Source: Viola odorata (taxonomy: Eukaryota > Streptophyta > Magnoliopsida > Malpighiales > Violaceae). From it: DNA of 64,000 nt. This document shows positions 12,489 to 25,888 of the stretch, piece after piece. Position numbers and translations under genes: made by a program. The stretch lies in contig OY829539.1 in assembly GCA_963691705.1 (NCBI GenBank), positions 7,690,501 to 7,754,500 on the forward strand, given 5' to 3'. Positions within the stretch are counted from its first letter, which is position 1. Each line of letters starts with the position of its first letter. The notes beneath the pieces are model-generated. The model saw only the letters and a list, made by a program, of their open reading frames with translations. It was not told the origin of the DNA and did no database searches.

Positions 12489-15400
12489 ATCGAGACCTCG
12501 GCAATTGACGGGTTTGATCATTCCAGTGCTTTGGTTGTTTGTGTTCATGTTTTGGGACTGTTTTTTATTTTGTGAATGCTCAAGGGCGAGCATTGGGCAG
12601 CGTGGGGATATTTGATTACATGTATTTTATGCATGTTTTTCCTTCCATTCTTACCTCGATTTAGGCCTTGATACTACTAATTCGCTCGTGTTTCCATCTT
12701 TCTCGCAGATCAACGCCAAGAAGGAGAAATGTGCGAAAAGACATACTTTCTGGGCAATTTCAGAAGAGTTTAAGCTTCAAGACTAGCGTCGAGACCATAG
12801 ACACCAATTTCTCCATGTACTAATGTACTCGGATTGATATGCAAACTCTATTTTTGTGCTGTGTTATCTGCATTTTGAGTGACTAAACATATAGCCTTGT
12901 TTGCGAGCGAGTGAGTAAACACATATCTGGTGAGGGCTGCTCGTGACTAGGCCTGATGTGGAAAAGTTCTACCTTTGGGGTCGGTATCCCAATGCTTTAA
13001 TGCAGGTGTGCATCTAGGCAGGAAGCGTCTTATCGAGACCTCGGCAATTGACGGGTTTGATCATTCCAGTGCTTTGGTTATTTGTGTTCATGTTTTGAAA
13101 CTGTTTTTTATTTTGTGAATGCTCAAGGGCGAGCATTGGGCAGTGTGGGGATATTTGATTACATGTATTTTATGCATGTTTTTCCTTCCATTCTTACCTC
13201 GATTTATGCCTTGATACTACTAATTCACTCGTGTTTCCATCTCTATCGCAGATCAAGGCCAAGAAGCAGAAATGTGCTAAAAGACATACTTTCTGGGCAA
13301 TTTCAGAAGAGTTTAAGCTTCAAGACTAGCGTCGAGACCATAGACACCAATTTCTCCATGTACTAAGTTACTCGAATTGATATGCAAACTCTATTTTTGT
13401 GCTGTGTTATCTGCATTTTGAGTGACTAAACATATAGCCTTGTTTGCGAGCGAGTGAGTAAACACATATCTGGTGAGGGCTGCTCGTGACTAGGCCTGAT
13501 GTGGAAAAGTTCTACCTTTGGGGTTGATATCCCAATGCTTTAATGCAGGTGTGCATCTAGGCAGGAAGCGCCTTATCGAGACCTCGGCAATTGACGGGTT
13601 TGATCATTCCAGTGCTTTGGTTATTTGTGTTCATGTTTTGAAACTGTTTTTTATTTTGTGAATGCTCAAGGGCGAGCATTGGGCAGTGTGGGGATATTTG
13701 ATTACATGTATTTTATGCATGTTTTTCCTTCCATTCTTACCTCGATTTAGGCCTTGATACTACTAATTCACTCGTGTTTCCATCTCTATCGCAGATCAAG
13801 GCCAAGAAGCAGAAATGTGCTAAAAGACATACTTTCTGGGCAATTTCAGAAGAGTTTAAGCTTCAAGACTAGCGTCGAGACCATAGACACCAATTTCTCC
13901 ATGTACTAAGTTACTCGAATTGATATGCAAACTCTATTTTTGTGCTGTGTTATCTGCATTTTGAGTGACTAAACATATAGCCTTGTTTGCGAGCGAGTGA
14001 GTAAACACATATCTGGTGAGGGCTGCTCGTGACTAGGCCTGATGTGGAAAAGTTCTACCTTTGGGGTCGGTATCCCAATGCTTTAATGCAGGTGTGCATC
14101 TAGGCAGGAAGCGCCTTATCGAGACCTCGGCAATTGACGGGTTTGATCATTCCAGTGCTTTGGTTATTTGTGTTCATGTTTTGAAACTGTTTTTTATTTT
14201 GTGAATGCTCAAGGGCGAGCATTGGGCAGTGTGGGGATATTTAATTTCATGTATTTTATGCATGTTTTTCCTTCCATTCTTACCTTGATTTAGGCCTTGA
14301 TACTACTAATTCGCTCGTGTTTCCATCTTTATCGCAGATCAAGGCCAAGAAGCAGAAATGTGCTAAACGACATACTTTCTGGGCTATTTCAGAAGAGTTT
14401 AAGCTTCAAGACTAGCGTCGATACCATAGACACCAATTTCTCCATGTACTAATGTACTCGGATTGATATGCAAACTCTATTTTTGTGCTGTGTTATCTGC
14501 ATTTTGAGTGACTAAACATATAGCCTTGTTTGCGAGCGAGTGAGTAAACACATATCTGGTGAGGGATGCTCGTGACTAGGCCTGATGTGGAAAAGTTCTA
14601 CCTTTGGGGTCGGTATCCCAATGCTTTAATGCAGGTGTGCATCTAGGCAGGAAGCGCCTTATCGAGACCTCGGCAATTGTCGGGTTTGATCATTCCTGCG
14701 CTTTGGTTGTTTGTGTTCATGTTTTGGGACTGTTTTTTATTTTGTGAATGCTCAAGGGCGAGAATTGGGCAGTGTGGGGATATTTGATTTCATGTATTTT
14801 ATGCATGTTTTTCCTTCCATTCTTACCTTGATTTAGGCCTTGATACTACTAATTCGCTCGTGTTTCCATCTTTATCGCAGATCAAGGCCAAGAAGCAGAA
14901 ATGTGCTAAACGACATACTTTCTGGGCAATTTCAGAAGAGTTTAAGCTTCAAGACTAGCGTCGAGACCATAGACACCAATTTCTCCATGTACTAATGTAC
15001 TCGGATTGATATGCAAACTCTATTTTTGTGCTGTGTTATCTGCATTTTGAGTGACTAAACATATAGCCTTGTTTGCGAGCGAGTGAGTAAACACATATCT
15101 GGTGAGGGCTGCTCGTGACTAGGCCTGATGTGGAAAAGTTCTACCTTTGGGGTCGGTATCCCAATGCTTTAATGCAGGTGTGCATCTAGGCAGGAAGCGC
15201 CATATCGAGACCTCGGTAATTGTCGGGTTTGATCATTCCTGCGCTTTGGTTGTTTGTGTTCATGTTTTGGGACTATTTTTTATTTTGTGAATGCTCAAGG
15301 GCGAGAATTGGGCAATGTGGGGATATTTGATTTCATGAATTTTATGCATGTTTTTCCTTCCATTCTTACCTTGATTTAGGCCTTGATACTACTAATTCGC

Positions 15401-18400
15401 TCGTGTTTCCATCTTTATCGCAGATCAAGGCCAAGAAGCAGAAATGTGCTAAACGACATACTTTCTGGGCAATTTCAGAAGAGTTTAAGCTTCAAGACTA
15501 GCGTCGAGACCATAGACACCAATTTCTCCATGTACTAATGTACTCGGATTGATATGCAAACTCTATTTTTGTGCTGTGTTATCTGCATTTTGAGTGACTA
15601 AACATATAGCCTTGTTTGCGAGCGAGTGAGTAAACACATATCTGGTGAGGGATGCTCGTGACTAGGCCTGATGTGGAAAAGTTCTACCTTTGGGGTCGGT
15701 ATCCCAATGCTTTAATGCAGGTGTGCATCTAGGCAGGAAGCGCCTTATCGAGACCTCGGCAATTGACGGGTTTGATCATTCCAGTGCTTTGGTTGTTTGT
15801 GTTCATGTTTTGAAACTGTTTTTTATTTTGTGAATGCTCAAGGGCGAGCATTGGGCAGTGTGGGGATATTTGATTACATGTATTTTATGCATGTTTTTCC
15901 TTCCATTCTTACCTCGATTTAGGCCTTGATACTACTAATTCACTCGTGTTTCCATCTCTATCGCAGATCAAGGCCAAGAAGCAGAAATGTGCTAAAAGAC
16001 ATACTTTCTGGGCAATTTCAGAAGAGTTTAAGCTTCAAGACTAGCGTCGAGACCATAGACACCAATTTCTCCATGTACTAAGTTACTCGAATTGATATGC
16101 AAACTCTATTTTTGTGCTGTGTTATCTGCATTTTGAGTGACTAAACATATAGCCTTGTTTGCGAGCGAGTGAGTAAACACATATCTGGTGAGGGCTGCTC
16201 GTGACTAGGCCTGATGTGGAAAAGTTCTACCTTTGGGGTCGGTATCCCAATGCTTTAATGCAGGTGTGCATCTAGGCAGGAAGCGCCATATCGAGACCTC
16301 GGCAATTGACGGGTTTGATCATTCCAGTGCTTTGGTTGTTTGTGTTCATGTTTTGGGACTGTTTTTTATTTTGTGAATGCTCAAGGGCGAGCATTGGGCA
16401 GCGTGGGGATATTTGATTACATGTATTTTATGCATGTTTTTCCTTCCATTCTTACCTCGATTTAGGCCTTGATACTACTAATTCGCTCGTGTTTCCATCT
16501 TTCTCGCAGATCAACGCCAAGAAGGAGAAATGTGCGAAAAGACATACTTTCTGGGCAATTTCAGAAGAGTTTAAGCTTCAAGACTAGCGTCGAGACCATA
16601 GACACCAATTTCTCCATGTACTAATGTACTCGGATTGATATGCAAACTCTATTTTTGTGCTGTGTTATCTGCATTTTGAGTGACTAAACATATAGCCTTG
16701 TTTGCGAGCGAGTGAGTAAACACATATCTGGTGAGGGCTGCTCGTGACTAGGCCTGATGTGGAAAAGTTCTACCTTTGGGGTCGGTATCCCAATGCTTTA
16801 ATGCAGGTGTGCATCTAGGCAGGAAGCGTCTTATCGAGACCTCGGCAATTGACGGGTTTGATCATTCCAGTGCTTTGGTTATTTGTGTTCATGTTTTGAA
16901 ACTGTTTTTTATTTTGTGAATGCTCAAGGGCGAGCATTGGGCAGTGTGGGGATATTTGATTACATGTATTTTATGCATGTTTTTCCTTCCATTCTTACCT
17001 CGATTTAGGCCTTGATACTACTAATTCACTCGTGTTTCCATCTCTATCGCAGATCAAGGCCAAGAAGCAGAAATGTGCTAAAAGACATACTTTCTGGGCA
17101 ATTTCAGAAGAGTTTAAGCTTCAAGACTAGCGTCGAGACCATAGACACCAATTTCTCCATGTACTAAGTTACTCGAATTGATATGCAAACTCTATTTTTG
17201 TGCTGTGTTATCTGCATTTTGAGTGACTAAACATATAGCCTTGTTTGCGAGCGAGTGAGTAAACACATATCTGGTGAGGGCTGCTCGTGACTAGGCCTGA
17301 TGTGGAAAAGTTCTACCTTTGGGGTTGATATCCCAATGCTTTAATGCAGGTGTGCATCTAGGCAGGAAGCGCCTTATCGAGACCTCGGCAATTGACGGGT
17401 TTGATCATTCCAGTGCTTTGGTTATTTGTGTTCATGTTTTGAAACTGTTTTTTATTTTGTGAATGCTCAAGGGCGAGCATTGGGCAGTGTGGGGATATTT
17501 GATTACATGTATTTTATGCATGTTTTTCCTTCCATTCTTACCTCGATTTAGGCCTTGATACTACTAATTCACTCGTGTTTCCATCTCTATCGCAGATCAA
17601 GGCCAAGAAGCAGAAATGTGCTAAAAGACATACTTTCTGGGCAATTTCAGAAGAGTTTAAGCTTCAAGACTAGCGTCGAGACCATAGACACCAATTTCTC
17701 CATGTACTAAGTTACTCGAATTGATATGCAAACTCTATTTTTGTGCTGTGTTATCTGCATTTTGAGTGACTAAACATATAGCCTTGTTTGCGAGCGAGTG
17801 AGTAAACACATATCTGGTGAGGGCTGCTCGTGACTAGGCCTGATGTGGAAAAGTTCTACCTTTGGGGTCGGTATCCCAATGCTTTAATGCAGGTGTGCAT
17901 CTAGGCAGGAAGCGCCTTATCGAGACCTCGGCAATTGACGGGTTTGATCATTCCAGTGCTTTGGTTATTTGTGTTCATGTTTTGAAACTGTTTTTTATTT
18001 TGTGAATGCTCAAGGGCGAGCATTGGGCAGTGTGGGGATATTTAATTTCATGTATTTTATGCATGTTTTTCCTTCCATTCTTACCTTGATTTAGGCCTTG
18101 ATACTACTAATTCGCTCGTGTTTCCATCTTTATCGCAGATCAAGGCCAAGAAGCAGAAATGTGCTAAACGACATACTTTCTGGGCTATTTCAGAAGAGTT
18201 TAAGCTTCAAGACTAGCGTCGATACCATAGACACCAATTTCTCCATGTACTAATGTACTCGGATTGATATGCAAACTCTATTTTTGTGCTGTGTTATCTG
18301 CATTTTGAGTGACTAAACATATAGCCTTGTTTGCGAGCGAGTGAGTAAACACATATCTGGTGAGGGATGCTCGTGACTAGGCCTGATGTGGAAAAGTTCT

Positions 18401-21400
18401 ACCTTTGGGGTCGGTATCCCAATGCTTTAATGCAGGTGTGCATCTAGGCAGGAAGCGCCTTATCGAGACCTCGGCAATTGTCGGGTTTGATCATTCCTGC
18501 GCTTTGGTTGTTTGTGTTCATGTTTTGGGACTGTTTTTTATTTTGTGAATGCTCAAGGGCGAGAATTGGGCAGTGTGGGGATATTTGATTTCATGTATTT
18601 TATGCATGTTTTTCCTTCCATTCTTACCTTGATTTAGGCCTTGATACTACTAATTCGCTCGTGTTTCCATCTTTATCGCAGATCAAGGCCAAGAAGCAGA
18701 AATGTGCTAAACGACATACTTTCTGGGCAATTTCAGAAGAGTTTAAGCTTCAAGACTAGCGTCGAGACCATAGACACCAATTTCTCCATGTACTAATGTA
18801 CTCGGATTGATATGCAAACTCTATTTTTGTGCTGTGTTATCTGCATTTTGAGTGACTAAACATATAGCCTTGTTTGCGAGCGAGTGAGTAAACACATATC
18901 TGGTGAGGGCTGCTCATGACTAGGCCTGATGTGGAAAAGTTCTACCTTTGGGGTCGGTATCCCAATGCTTTAATGCAGGTGTGCATCTAGGCAGGAAGCG
19001 CCTTATCGAGACCTCGGCAATTGACGGGTTTGATCATTCCAGTGCTTTGGTTGTTTGTGTTCATGTTTTGAAACTGTTTTTTATTTTGTGAATGCTCAAG
19101 GGCGAGCATTGGGCAGTGTGGGGATATTTGATTACATGTATTTTATGCATGTTTTTCCTTCCATTCTTACCTCGATTTAGGCCTTGATACTACTAATTCA
19201 CTCGTGTTTCCATCTCTATCGCAGATCAAGGCCAAGAAGCAGAAATGTGCTAAAAGACATACTTTCTGGGCAATTTCAGAAGAGTTTAAGCTTCAAGACT
19301 AGCGTCGAGACCATAGACACCAATTTCTCCATGTACTAAGTTACTCGAATTGATATGCAAACTCTATTTTTGTGCTGTGTTATCTGCATTTTGAGTGACT
19401 AAACATATAGCCTTGTTTGCGAGCGAGTGAGTAAACACATATCTGGTGAGGGCTGCTCGTGACTAGGCCTGATGTGGAAAAGTTCTACCTTTGGGGTCGG
19501 TATCCCAATGCTTTAATGCAGGTGTGCATCTAGGCAGGAAGCGCCATATCGAGACCTCGGCAATTGACGGGTTTGATCATTCCAGTGCTTTGGTTGTTTG
19601 TGTTCATGTTTTGGGACTGTTTTTTATTTTGTGAATGCTCAAGGGCGAGCATTGGGCAGCGTGGGGATATTTGATTACATGTATTTTATGCATGTTTTTC
19701 CTTCCATTCTTACCTCGATTTAGGCCTTGATACTACTAATTCGCTCGTGTTTCCATCTTTCTCGCAGATCAACGCCAAGAAGGAGAAATGTGCGAAAAGA
19801 CATACTTTCTGGGCAATTTCAGAAGAGTTTAAGCTTCAAGACTAGCGTCGAGACCATAGACACCAATTTCTCCATGTACTAATGTACTCGGATTGATATG
19901 CAAACTCTATTTTTGTGCTGTGTTATCTGCATTTTGAGTGACTAAACATATAGCCTTGTTTGCGAGCGAGTGAGTAAACACATATCTGGTGAGGGCTGCT
20001 CGTGACTAGGCCTGATGTGGAAAAGTTCTACCTTTGGGGTCGGTATCCCAATGCTTTAATGCAGGTGTGCATCTAGGCAGGAAGCGTCTTATCGAGACCT
20101 CGGCAATTGACGGGTTTGATCATTCCAGTGCTTTGGTTATTTGTGTTCATGTTTTGAAACTGTTTTTTATTTTGTGAATGCTCAAGGGCGAGCATTGGGC
20201 AGTGTGGGGATATTTGATTACATGTATTTTATGCATGTTTTTCCTTCCATTCTTACCTCGATTTAGGCCTTGATACTACTAATTCACTCGTGTTTCCATC
20301 TCTATCGCAGATCAAGGCCAAGAAGCAGAAATGTGCTAAAAGACATACTTTCTGGGCAATTTCAGAAGAGTTTAAGCTTTAAGACTAGCGTCGAGACCAT
20401 AGACACCAATTTCTCCATGTACTAAGTTACTCGAATTGATATGCAAACTCTATTTTTGTGCTGTGTTATCTGCATTTTGAGTGACTAAACATATAGCCTT
20501 GTTTGCGAGCGAGTGAGTAAACACATATCTGGTGAGGGCTGCTCGTGACTAGGCCTGATGTGGAAAAGTTCTACCTTTGGGGTTGATATCCCAATGCTTT
20601 AATGCAGGTGTGCATCTAGGCAGGAAGCGCCTTATCGAGACCTCGGCAATTGACGGGTTTGATCATTCCAGTGCTTTGGTTATTTGTGTTCATGTTTTGA
20701 AACTGTTTTTTATTTTGTGAATGCTCAAGGGCGAGCATTGGGCAGTGTGGGGATATTTGATTACATGTATTTTATGCATGTTTTTCCTTCCATTCTTACC
20801 TCGATTTAGGCCTTGATACTACTAATTCACTCGTGTTTCCATCTCTATCGCAGATCAAGGCCAAGAAGCAGAAATGTGCTAAAAGACATACTTTCTGGGC
20901 AATTTCAGAAGAGTTTAAGCTTCAAGACTAGCGTCGAGACCATAGACACCAATTTCTCCATGTACTAAGTTACTCGAATTGATATGCAAACTCTATTTTT
21001 GTGCTGTGTTATCTGCATTTTGAGTGACTAAACATATAGCCTTGTTTGCGAGCGAGTGAGTAAACACATATCTGGTGAGGGCTGCTCGTGACTAGGCCTG
21101 ATGTGGAAAAGTTCTACCTTTGGGGTCGGTATCCCAATGCTTTAATGCAGGTGTGCATCTAGGCAGGAAGCGCCTTATCGAGACCTCGGCAATTGACGGG
21201 TTTGATCATTCCAGTGCTTTGGTTATTTGTGTTCATGTTTTGAAACTGTTTTTTATTTTGTGAATGCTCAAGGGCGAGCATTGGGCAGTGTGGGGATATT
21301 TAATTTCATGTATTTTATGCATGTTTTTCCTTCCATTCTTACCTTGATTTAGGCCTTGATACTACTAATTCGCTCGTGTTTCCATCTTTATCGCAGATCA

Positions 21401-22805
21401 AGGCCAAGAAGCAGAAATGTGCTAAACGACATACTTTCTGGGCTATTTCAGAAGAGTTTAAGCTTCAAGACTAGCGTCGATACCATAGACACCAATTTCT
21501 CCATGTACTAATGTACTCGGATTGATATGCAAACTCTATTTTTGTGCTGTGTTATCTGCATTTTGAGTGACTAAACATATAGCCTTGTTTGCGAGCGAGT
21601 GAGTAAACACATATCTGGTGAGGGATGCTCGTGACTAGGCCTGATGTGGAAAAGTTCTACCTTTGGGGTCGGTATCCCAATGCTTTAATGCAGGTGTGCA
21701 TCTAGGCAGGAAGCGCCTTATCGAGACCTCGGCAATTGTCGGGTTTGATCATTCCTGCGCTTTGGTTGTTTGTGTTCATGTTTTGGGACTGTTTTTTATT
21801 TTGTGAATGCTCAAGGGCGAGAATTGGGCAGTGTGGGGATATTTGATTTCATGTATTTTATGCATGTTTTTCCTTCCATTCTTACCTTGATTTAGGCCTT
21901 GATACTACTAATTCGCTCGTGTTTCCATCTTTATCGCAGATCAAGGCCAAGAAGCAGAAATGTGCTAAACGACATACTTTCTGGGCAATTTCAGAAGAGT
22001 TTAAGCTTCAAGACTAGCGTCGAGACCATAGACACCAATTTCTCCATGTACTAATGTACTCGGATTGATATGCAAACTCTATTTTTGTGCTGTGTTATCT
22101 GCATTTTGAGTGACTAAACATATAGCCTTGTTTGCGAGCGAGTGAGTAAACACATATCTGGTGAGGGCTGCTCGTGACTAGGCCTGATGTGGAAAAGTTC
22201 TACCTTTGGGGTCGGTATCCCAATGCTTTAATGCAGGTGTGCATCTAGGCAGGAAGCGCCATATCGAGACCTCGGCAATTGTCGGGTTTGATCATTCCTG
22301 CGCTTTGGTTGTTTGTGTTCATGTTTTGGGACTATTTTTTATTTTGTGAATGCTCAAGGGCGAGAATTGGGCAATGTGGGGATATTTGATTTCATGAATT
22401 TTATGCATGTTTTTCCTTCCATTCTTACCTTGATTTAGGCCTTGATACTACTAATTCGCTCGTGTTTCCATCTTTATCGCAGATCAAGGCCAAGAAGCAG
22501 AAATGTGCTAAACGACATACTTTCTGGGCAATTTCAGAAGAGTTTAAGCTTCAAGACTAGCGTCGAGACCATAGACACCAATTTCTCCATGTACTAATGT
22601 ACTCGGATTGATATGCAAACTCTATTTTTGTGCTGTGTTATCTGCATTTTGAGTGACTAAACATATAGCCTTGTTTGCGAGCGAGTGAGTAAACACATAT
22701 CTGGTGAGGGCTGCTCATGACTAGGCCTGATGTGGAAAAGTTCTACCTTTGGGGTCGGTATCCCAATGCTTTAATGCAGGTGTGCATCTAGGCAGGAAGC
22801 GCCTT
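12489..22805 (+). repeat. Mixed 7- and 6-monomer higher-order repeats
   Basis: Three successive blocks each begin with an A monomer carrying CAGCGTGG in place of CAGTGTGG. They start at 12489 (A B' B' C D D B'', 3801 bp), 16290 (A B' B' C D B'', 3258 bp) and 19548 (A B' B' C D D, 3258 bp). The first B' of each block ends with the marker GGGGTTGATATCCC, at about 13524, 17325 and 20583. The C copies share GGGCTATTTC and GTCGATACC. The shared rare variants show that the blocks descend from one amplified unit, with gain or loss of single monomers. Confidence 0.82.
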
Positions 22806-24894
22806 ATCGAGACCTCGGCAATTGACGGGTTTGATCATTCCAGTGCTTTGGTTATTTGTGTTCATGTTTTGAAACTGTTTTTTATTTTGTGAATGCTCAA
22901 GGGCGAGCATTGGGCAGTGTGGGGATATTTGATTACATGTATTTTATGCATGTTTTTCCTTCCATTCTTACCTCGATTTAGGCCTTGATACTACTAATTC
23001 ACTCGTGTTTCCATCTCTATCGCAGATCAAGGCCAAGAAGCAGAAATGTGCTAAAAGACATACTTTCTGGGCAATTTCAGAAGAGTTTAAGCTTCAAGAC
23101 TAGCGTCGAGACCATAGACACCAATTTCTCCATGTACTAAGTTACTCGAATTGATATGCAAACTCTATTTTTGTGCTGTGTTATCTGCATTTTGAGTCAC
23201 TAAACATATAGCCTTGTTTGCGAGCGAGTGAGTAAACACATATCTGGTGAGGGCTGCTCGTGACTAGGCCTGATGTGGAAAAGTTCTACCTTTGGGGTCG
23301 GTATCCCAATGCTTTAATGCAGGTGTGCATCTAGGCAGGAAGCGCCTTATCGAGACCTCGGCAATTGACGGGTTTGATCATTCCAGTGCTTTGGTTATTT
23401 GTGTTCATGTTTTGAAACTGTTTTTTATTTTGTGAATGCTCAAGGGCGAGCATTGGGCAGTGTGGGGATATTTAATTTCATGTATTTTATGCATGTTTTT
23501 CCTTCCATTCTTACCTTGATTTAGGCCTTGATACTACTAATTCGCTCGTGTTTCCATCTTTATCGCAGATCAAGGCCAAGAAGCAGAAATGTGCTAAACG
23601 ACATACTTTCTGGGCAATTTCAGAAGAGTTTAAGCTTCAAGATTAGCGTCGAGACCATAGACACCAATTTCTCCATGTACTAATGTACTCGGATTGATAT
23701 GCAAACTCTATTTTTGTGCTGTGTTATCTGCATTTTGAGTGACTAAACATATAGCCTTGTTTGCGAGCGAGTGAGTAAACACATATCTGGTGAGGGATGC
23801 TCGTGACTAGGCCTGATGTGGAAAAGTTCTACCTTTGGGGTCGGTATCCCAATGCTTTAATGCAGGTGTGCATCTAGGCAGGAAGCGCCTTATCGAGACC
23901 TCGGCAATTGTCGGGTTTGATCATTCCTGCGCTTTGGTTGTTTGTGTTCATGTTTTGGGACTATTTTTTATTTTGTGAATGCTCAAGGGCGAGAATTGGG
24001 CAGTGTGGGGATATTTGATTTCATGTATTTTATGCATGTTTTTCCTTCCATTCTTACCTTGATTTAGGCCTTGATACTACTAATTCGCTCGTGTTTCCAT
24101 CTTTATCGCAGATCAAGGCAAGAAGCAGAAATGTGCTAAACGACATACTTTCTGGGCAATTTCAGAAGAGTTTAAGCTTCAAGACTAGCGTCGAGACCAT
24201 AGACACCAATTTCTCCATGTACTAATGTACTCGGATTGATATGCAAACTCTATTTTTGTGCTGTGTTATCTGCATTTTGAGTGACTAAACATATAGCCTT
24301 GTTTGCGAGCGAGTGAGTAAACACATATCTGGTGAGGGCTGCTCGTGACTAGGCCTGATGTGGAAAAGTTCTACCTTTGGGGTCGGTATCCCAATGCTTT
24401 AATGCAGGTGTGCATCTAGGCAGGAAGCGCCTTATCGAGACCTCGGCAATTGTCGGGTTTGATCATTCCTGCGCTTTGGTTGTTTGTGTTCATGTTTTGG
24501 GACTGTTTTTTATTTTGTGAATGCTCAAGGGCGAGAATTGGGCAGTGTGGGGATATTTGATTTCATGAATTTTATGCATGTTTTTCCTTCCATTCTTACC
24601 TTGATTTAGGCCTTGATACTACTAATTCGCTCGTGTTTCCATCTTTATCGCAGATCAAGGCCAAGAAGCAGAAATGTGCTAAACGACATACTTTCTGGGC
24701 AATTTCAGAAGAGTTTAAGCTTCAAGACTAGCGTCGAGACCATAGACACCAATTTCTCCATGTACTAATGTACTCGGATTGATATGCAAACTCTATTTTT
24801 GTGCTGTGTTATCTGCATTTTGAGTGACTAAACATATAGCCTTGTTTGCGAGCGAGTGAGTAAACACATATCTGGTGAGGGCTGCTCGTGACTA

Positions 24895-24899
24895 GGCCT
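24895..24899. repeat. Target-site duplication, left copy (GGCCT)
   Basis: The five bases before the 5' LTR equal the five bases after the 3' LTR. In intact monomers the site reads GACTAGGCCTGATG with a single GGCCT, at monomer positions 462-466. The duplication is therefore exact and defines the empty site. Confidence 0.95.
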
Positions 24900-25340
24900 T
24901 GATGCGATCACGGGTCCAAGAATCCGACATTTTGGCCAAAGGAACGACCATGGGCAACCGAACTTTACAAATGATCAAAAACCATGCCCACGGTTGAGGT
25001 TCAAGCGCCAAATCCTCACAATCCTAGGCCTAGACGCACGGAATTCCCAAGAAGGCCGAGAAATCCATGACGTAGAGGTGTGTCTAACCCAAGCAAGTCA
25101 CCAGGCCACGCACACTCATTCCAAGGCCTTGGCAACAAATGCTCCATCTATGCAAGTCAGAATTGTGTCGCCTAGTCTCCACCAGAATATGGACAAGAAA
25201 ATGGTTCCCAATTTGAGAGATCAGAAGCTTGATGGAAACTTTAAGATGTTAGCTTTCATTTGGGACAAGTTTCAGGTCAATCGGACGGGTGGATCAAAAG
25301 TTAGGCTACTCGACATTTTGGCGCGCAGGAAGGAAAATGC

Positions 25341-25627
25341 TAGCGTGATCACAGTTAGGCCTAACCGTGAATCACGCTACCTTCTGATGTGGGAGCTGAT
25401 CCTTGGGTGCCTTACCGTGATCACGGTTCGTTCTAACCGTGAATCACGGTAGGAGTTGTGTCGAGCGTGATCACGTTTAGTCCTTAACGTGAATCACGCT
25501 ACCTTCGGGAGTAATTCGAGTTTTGTGGAGCATCCTTACCGTGATCACGGTAAGGACTAACCGTGATCACGTTAAGGAGATTTTGGCTAACGTGATCACG
25601 TTAGCCTCTTAACGTGAATCACGTTAA
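25341..25627. promoter_or_regulatory. Palindrome cluster in 5' LTR U3 (GTGATCAC-centred)
   Basis: Six inverted-repeat structures lie within 290 bp. Three are paired arms: 25341-25359 with 25360-25379, 25413-25428 with 25435-25451, and 25464-25480 with 25484-25500. In each pair the left arm carries GTGATCAC and the right arm GTGAATCAC. Two are perfect 22-bp palindromes with half-sites CCTTACCGTGA (25534-25555) and GGCTAACGTGA (25585-25606). The last is a 19-bp odd palindrome, TTAACGTGA/A/TCACGTTAA (25609-25627). The cluster ends about 50 bp before the TATA box, so a cis-regulatory role or an RNA/DNA hairpin role is plausible. No known binding factor is claimed. Confidence 0.8.
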
Positions 25628-25679
25628 CCTCTGTTTTGGGACGAATTTTGGGCTTTTCAAGCCCAATTTGTGTACAAGC

Positions 25680-25687
25680 TATAAATA
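25680..25687 (+). promoter_or_regulatory. TATA box of 5' LTR promoter
   Basis: TATAAATA sits in the context CTATAAATAGG, after a short hairpin (TTGGGC/GCCCAA, 25648-25666) and before a pyrimidine-rich stretch. The matching site in the 3' LTR is 30850-30857. It is a good match to plant core promoters, and transcript start at about 25710 is inferred. Confidence 0.75.
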
Positions 25688-25882
25688 GGTTTCTTCTTTC
25701 TTTCTTGAAGGAGCTTAGACATTTGGTTGATGTTTGTAAAGTGAGATTACTCCTTTCTCTTATCATCCTAAGCCTTGGCTCATCACTTTAATTCCTTGAG
25801 AGGGATCGCTTGAGTTTGAGATTACTCCTCCCGATCTCTCTCCGGGAAATCAAAGCTTGTAATTGTATTGATGATTTTAGTG

Positions 25883-25888
25883 AATGAA
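25883..25888 (+). promoter_or_regulatory. Possible poly(A) signal in LTR
   Basis: AATGAA in a T-rich context about 200 bp after the TATA box; the 3' LTR copy is at 31053-31058. It is a variant of AATAAA, and plant poly(A) signals are loose, so the call is tentative. If used in the 3' LTR it would end the genomic transcript and set the R/U5 boundary. Confidence 0.35.

Larger units (their letters stand above)
1..24899 (+). repeat. 543-bp satellite array, left part (about 46 monomers)
   Basis: Head-to-tail copies of one 543-bp unit, taken here to begin at ATCGAGACC. Starts fall at 1, 544, 1087, 1630 and so on with exact 543 spacing. The exceptions are two monomers, starting at 11404 and 23892, that each lost one C in the run AAGGCCAAG. 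Subtypes read by eye, in order from monomer 1: A B C, A B C, A B C, A B C-like, D, A B B' C, A B B' C D D, A B' B' C D D B'', A B' B' C D B'', A B' B' C D D, B' C D D. The last D copy is cut by the retrotransposon at monomer position 466. Diagnostic sites: A has TTTCTCGCAG then ATCAACG; B has TTCACTCG and TACTAAGTTAC; C has TTTAATTTCATG; D has AATTGTCGG, CCTGCGC and GAGAATTG. No gene is supported here. Centromeric or subtelomeric location cannot be decided from sequence alone. Confidence 0.98.

Noticed and set aside
13082..13366. 94-codon open frame inside the satellite
   Set aside because: It begins with TTG and exists only because one monomer has TAT instead of TAG at 13205-13207; the other copies are closed by that stop. 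It is chance, not a gene.
1..24899. CRISPR array, rRNA repeat or telomere repeat as an explanation of the tandem array
   Set aside because: There are no short repeats with unique spacers. The phrase AATTGACGG also occurs in 18S rRNA, but the flanks do not match. No TTTAGGG runs are present.
24994..25452. 152-codon open frame in the 5' LTR
   Set aside because: It begins with TTG and is the LTR copy of the tail of the long internal frame, without its own start.
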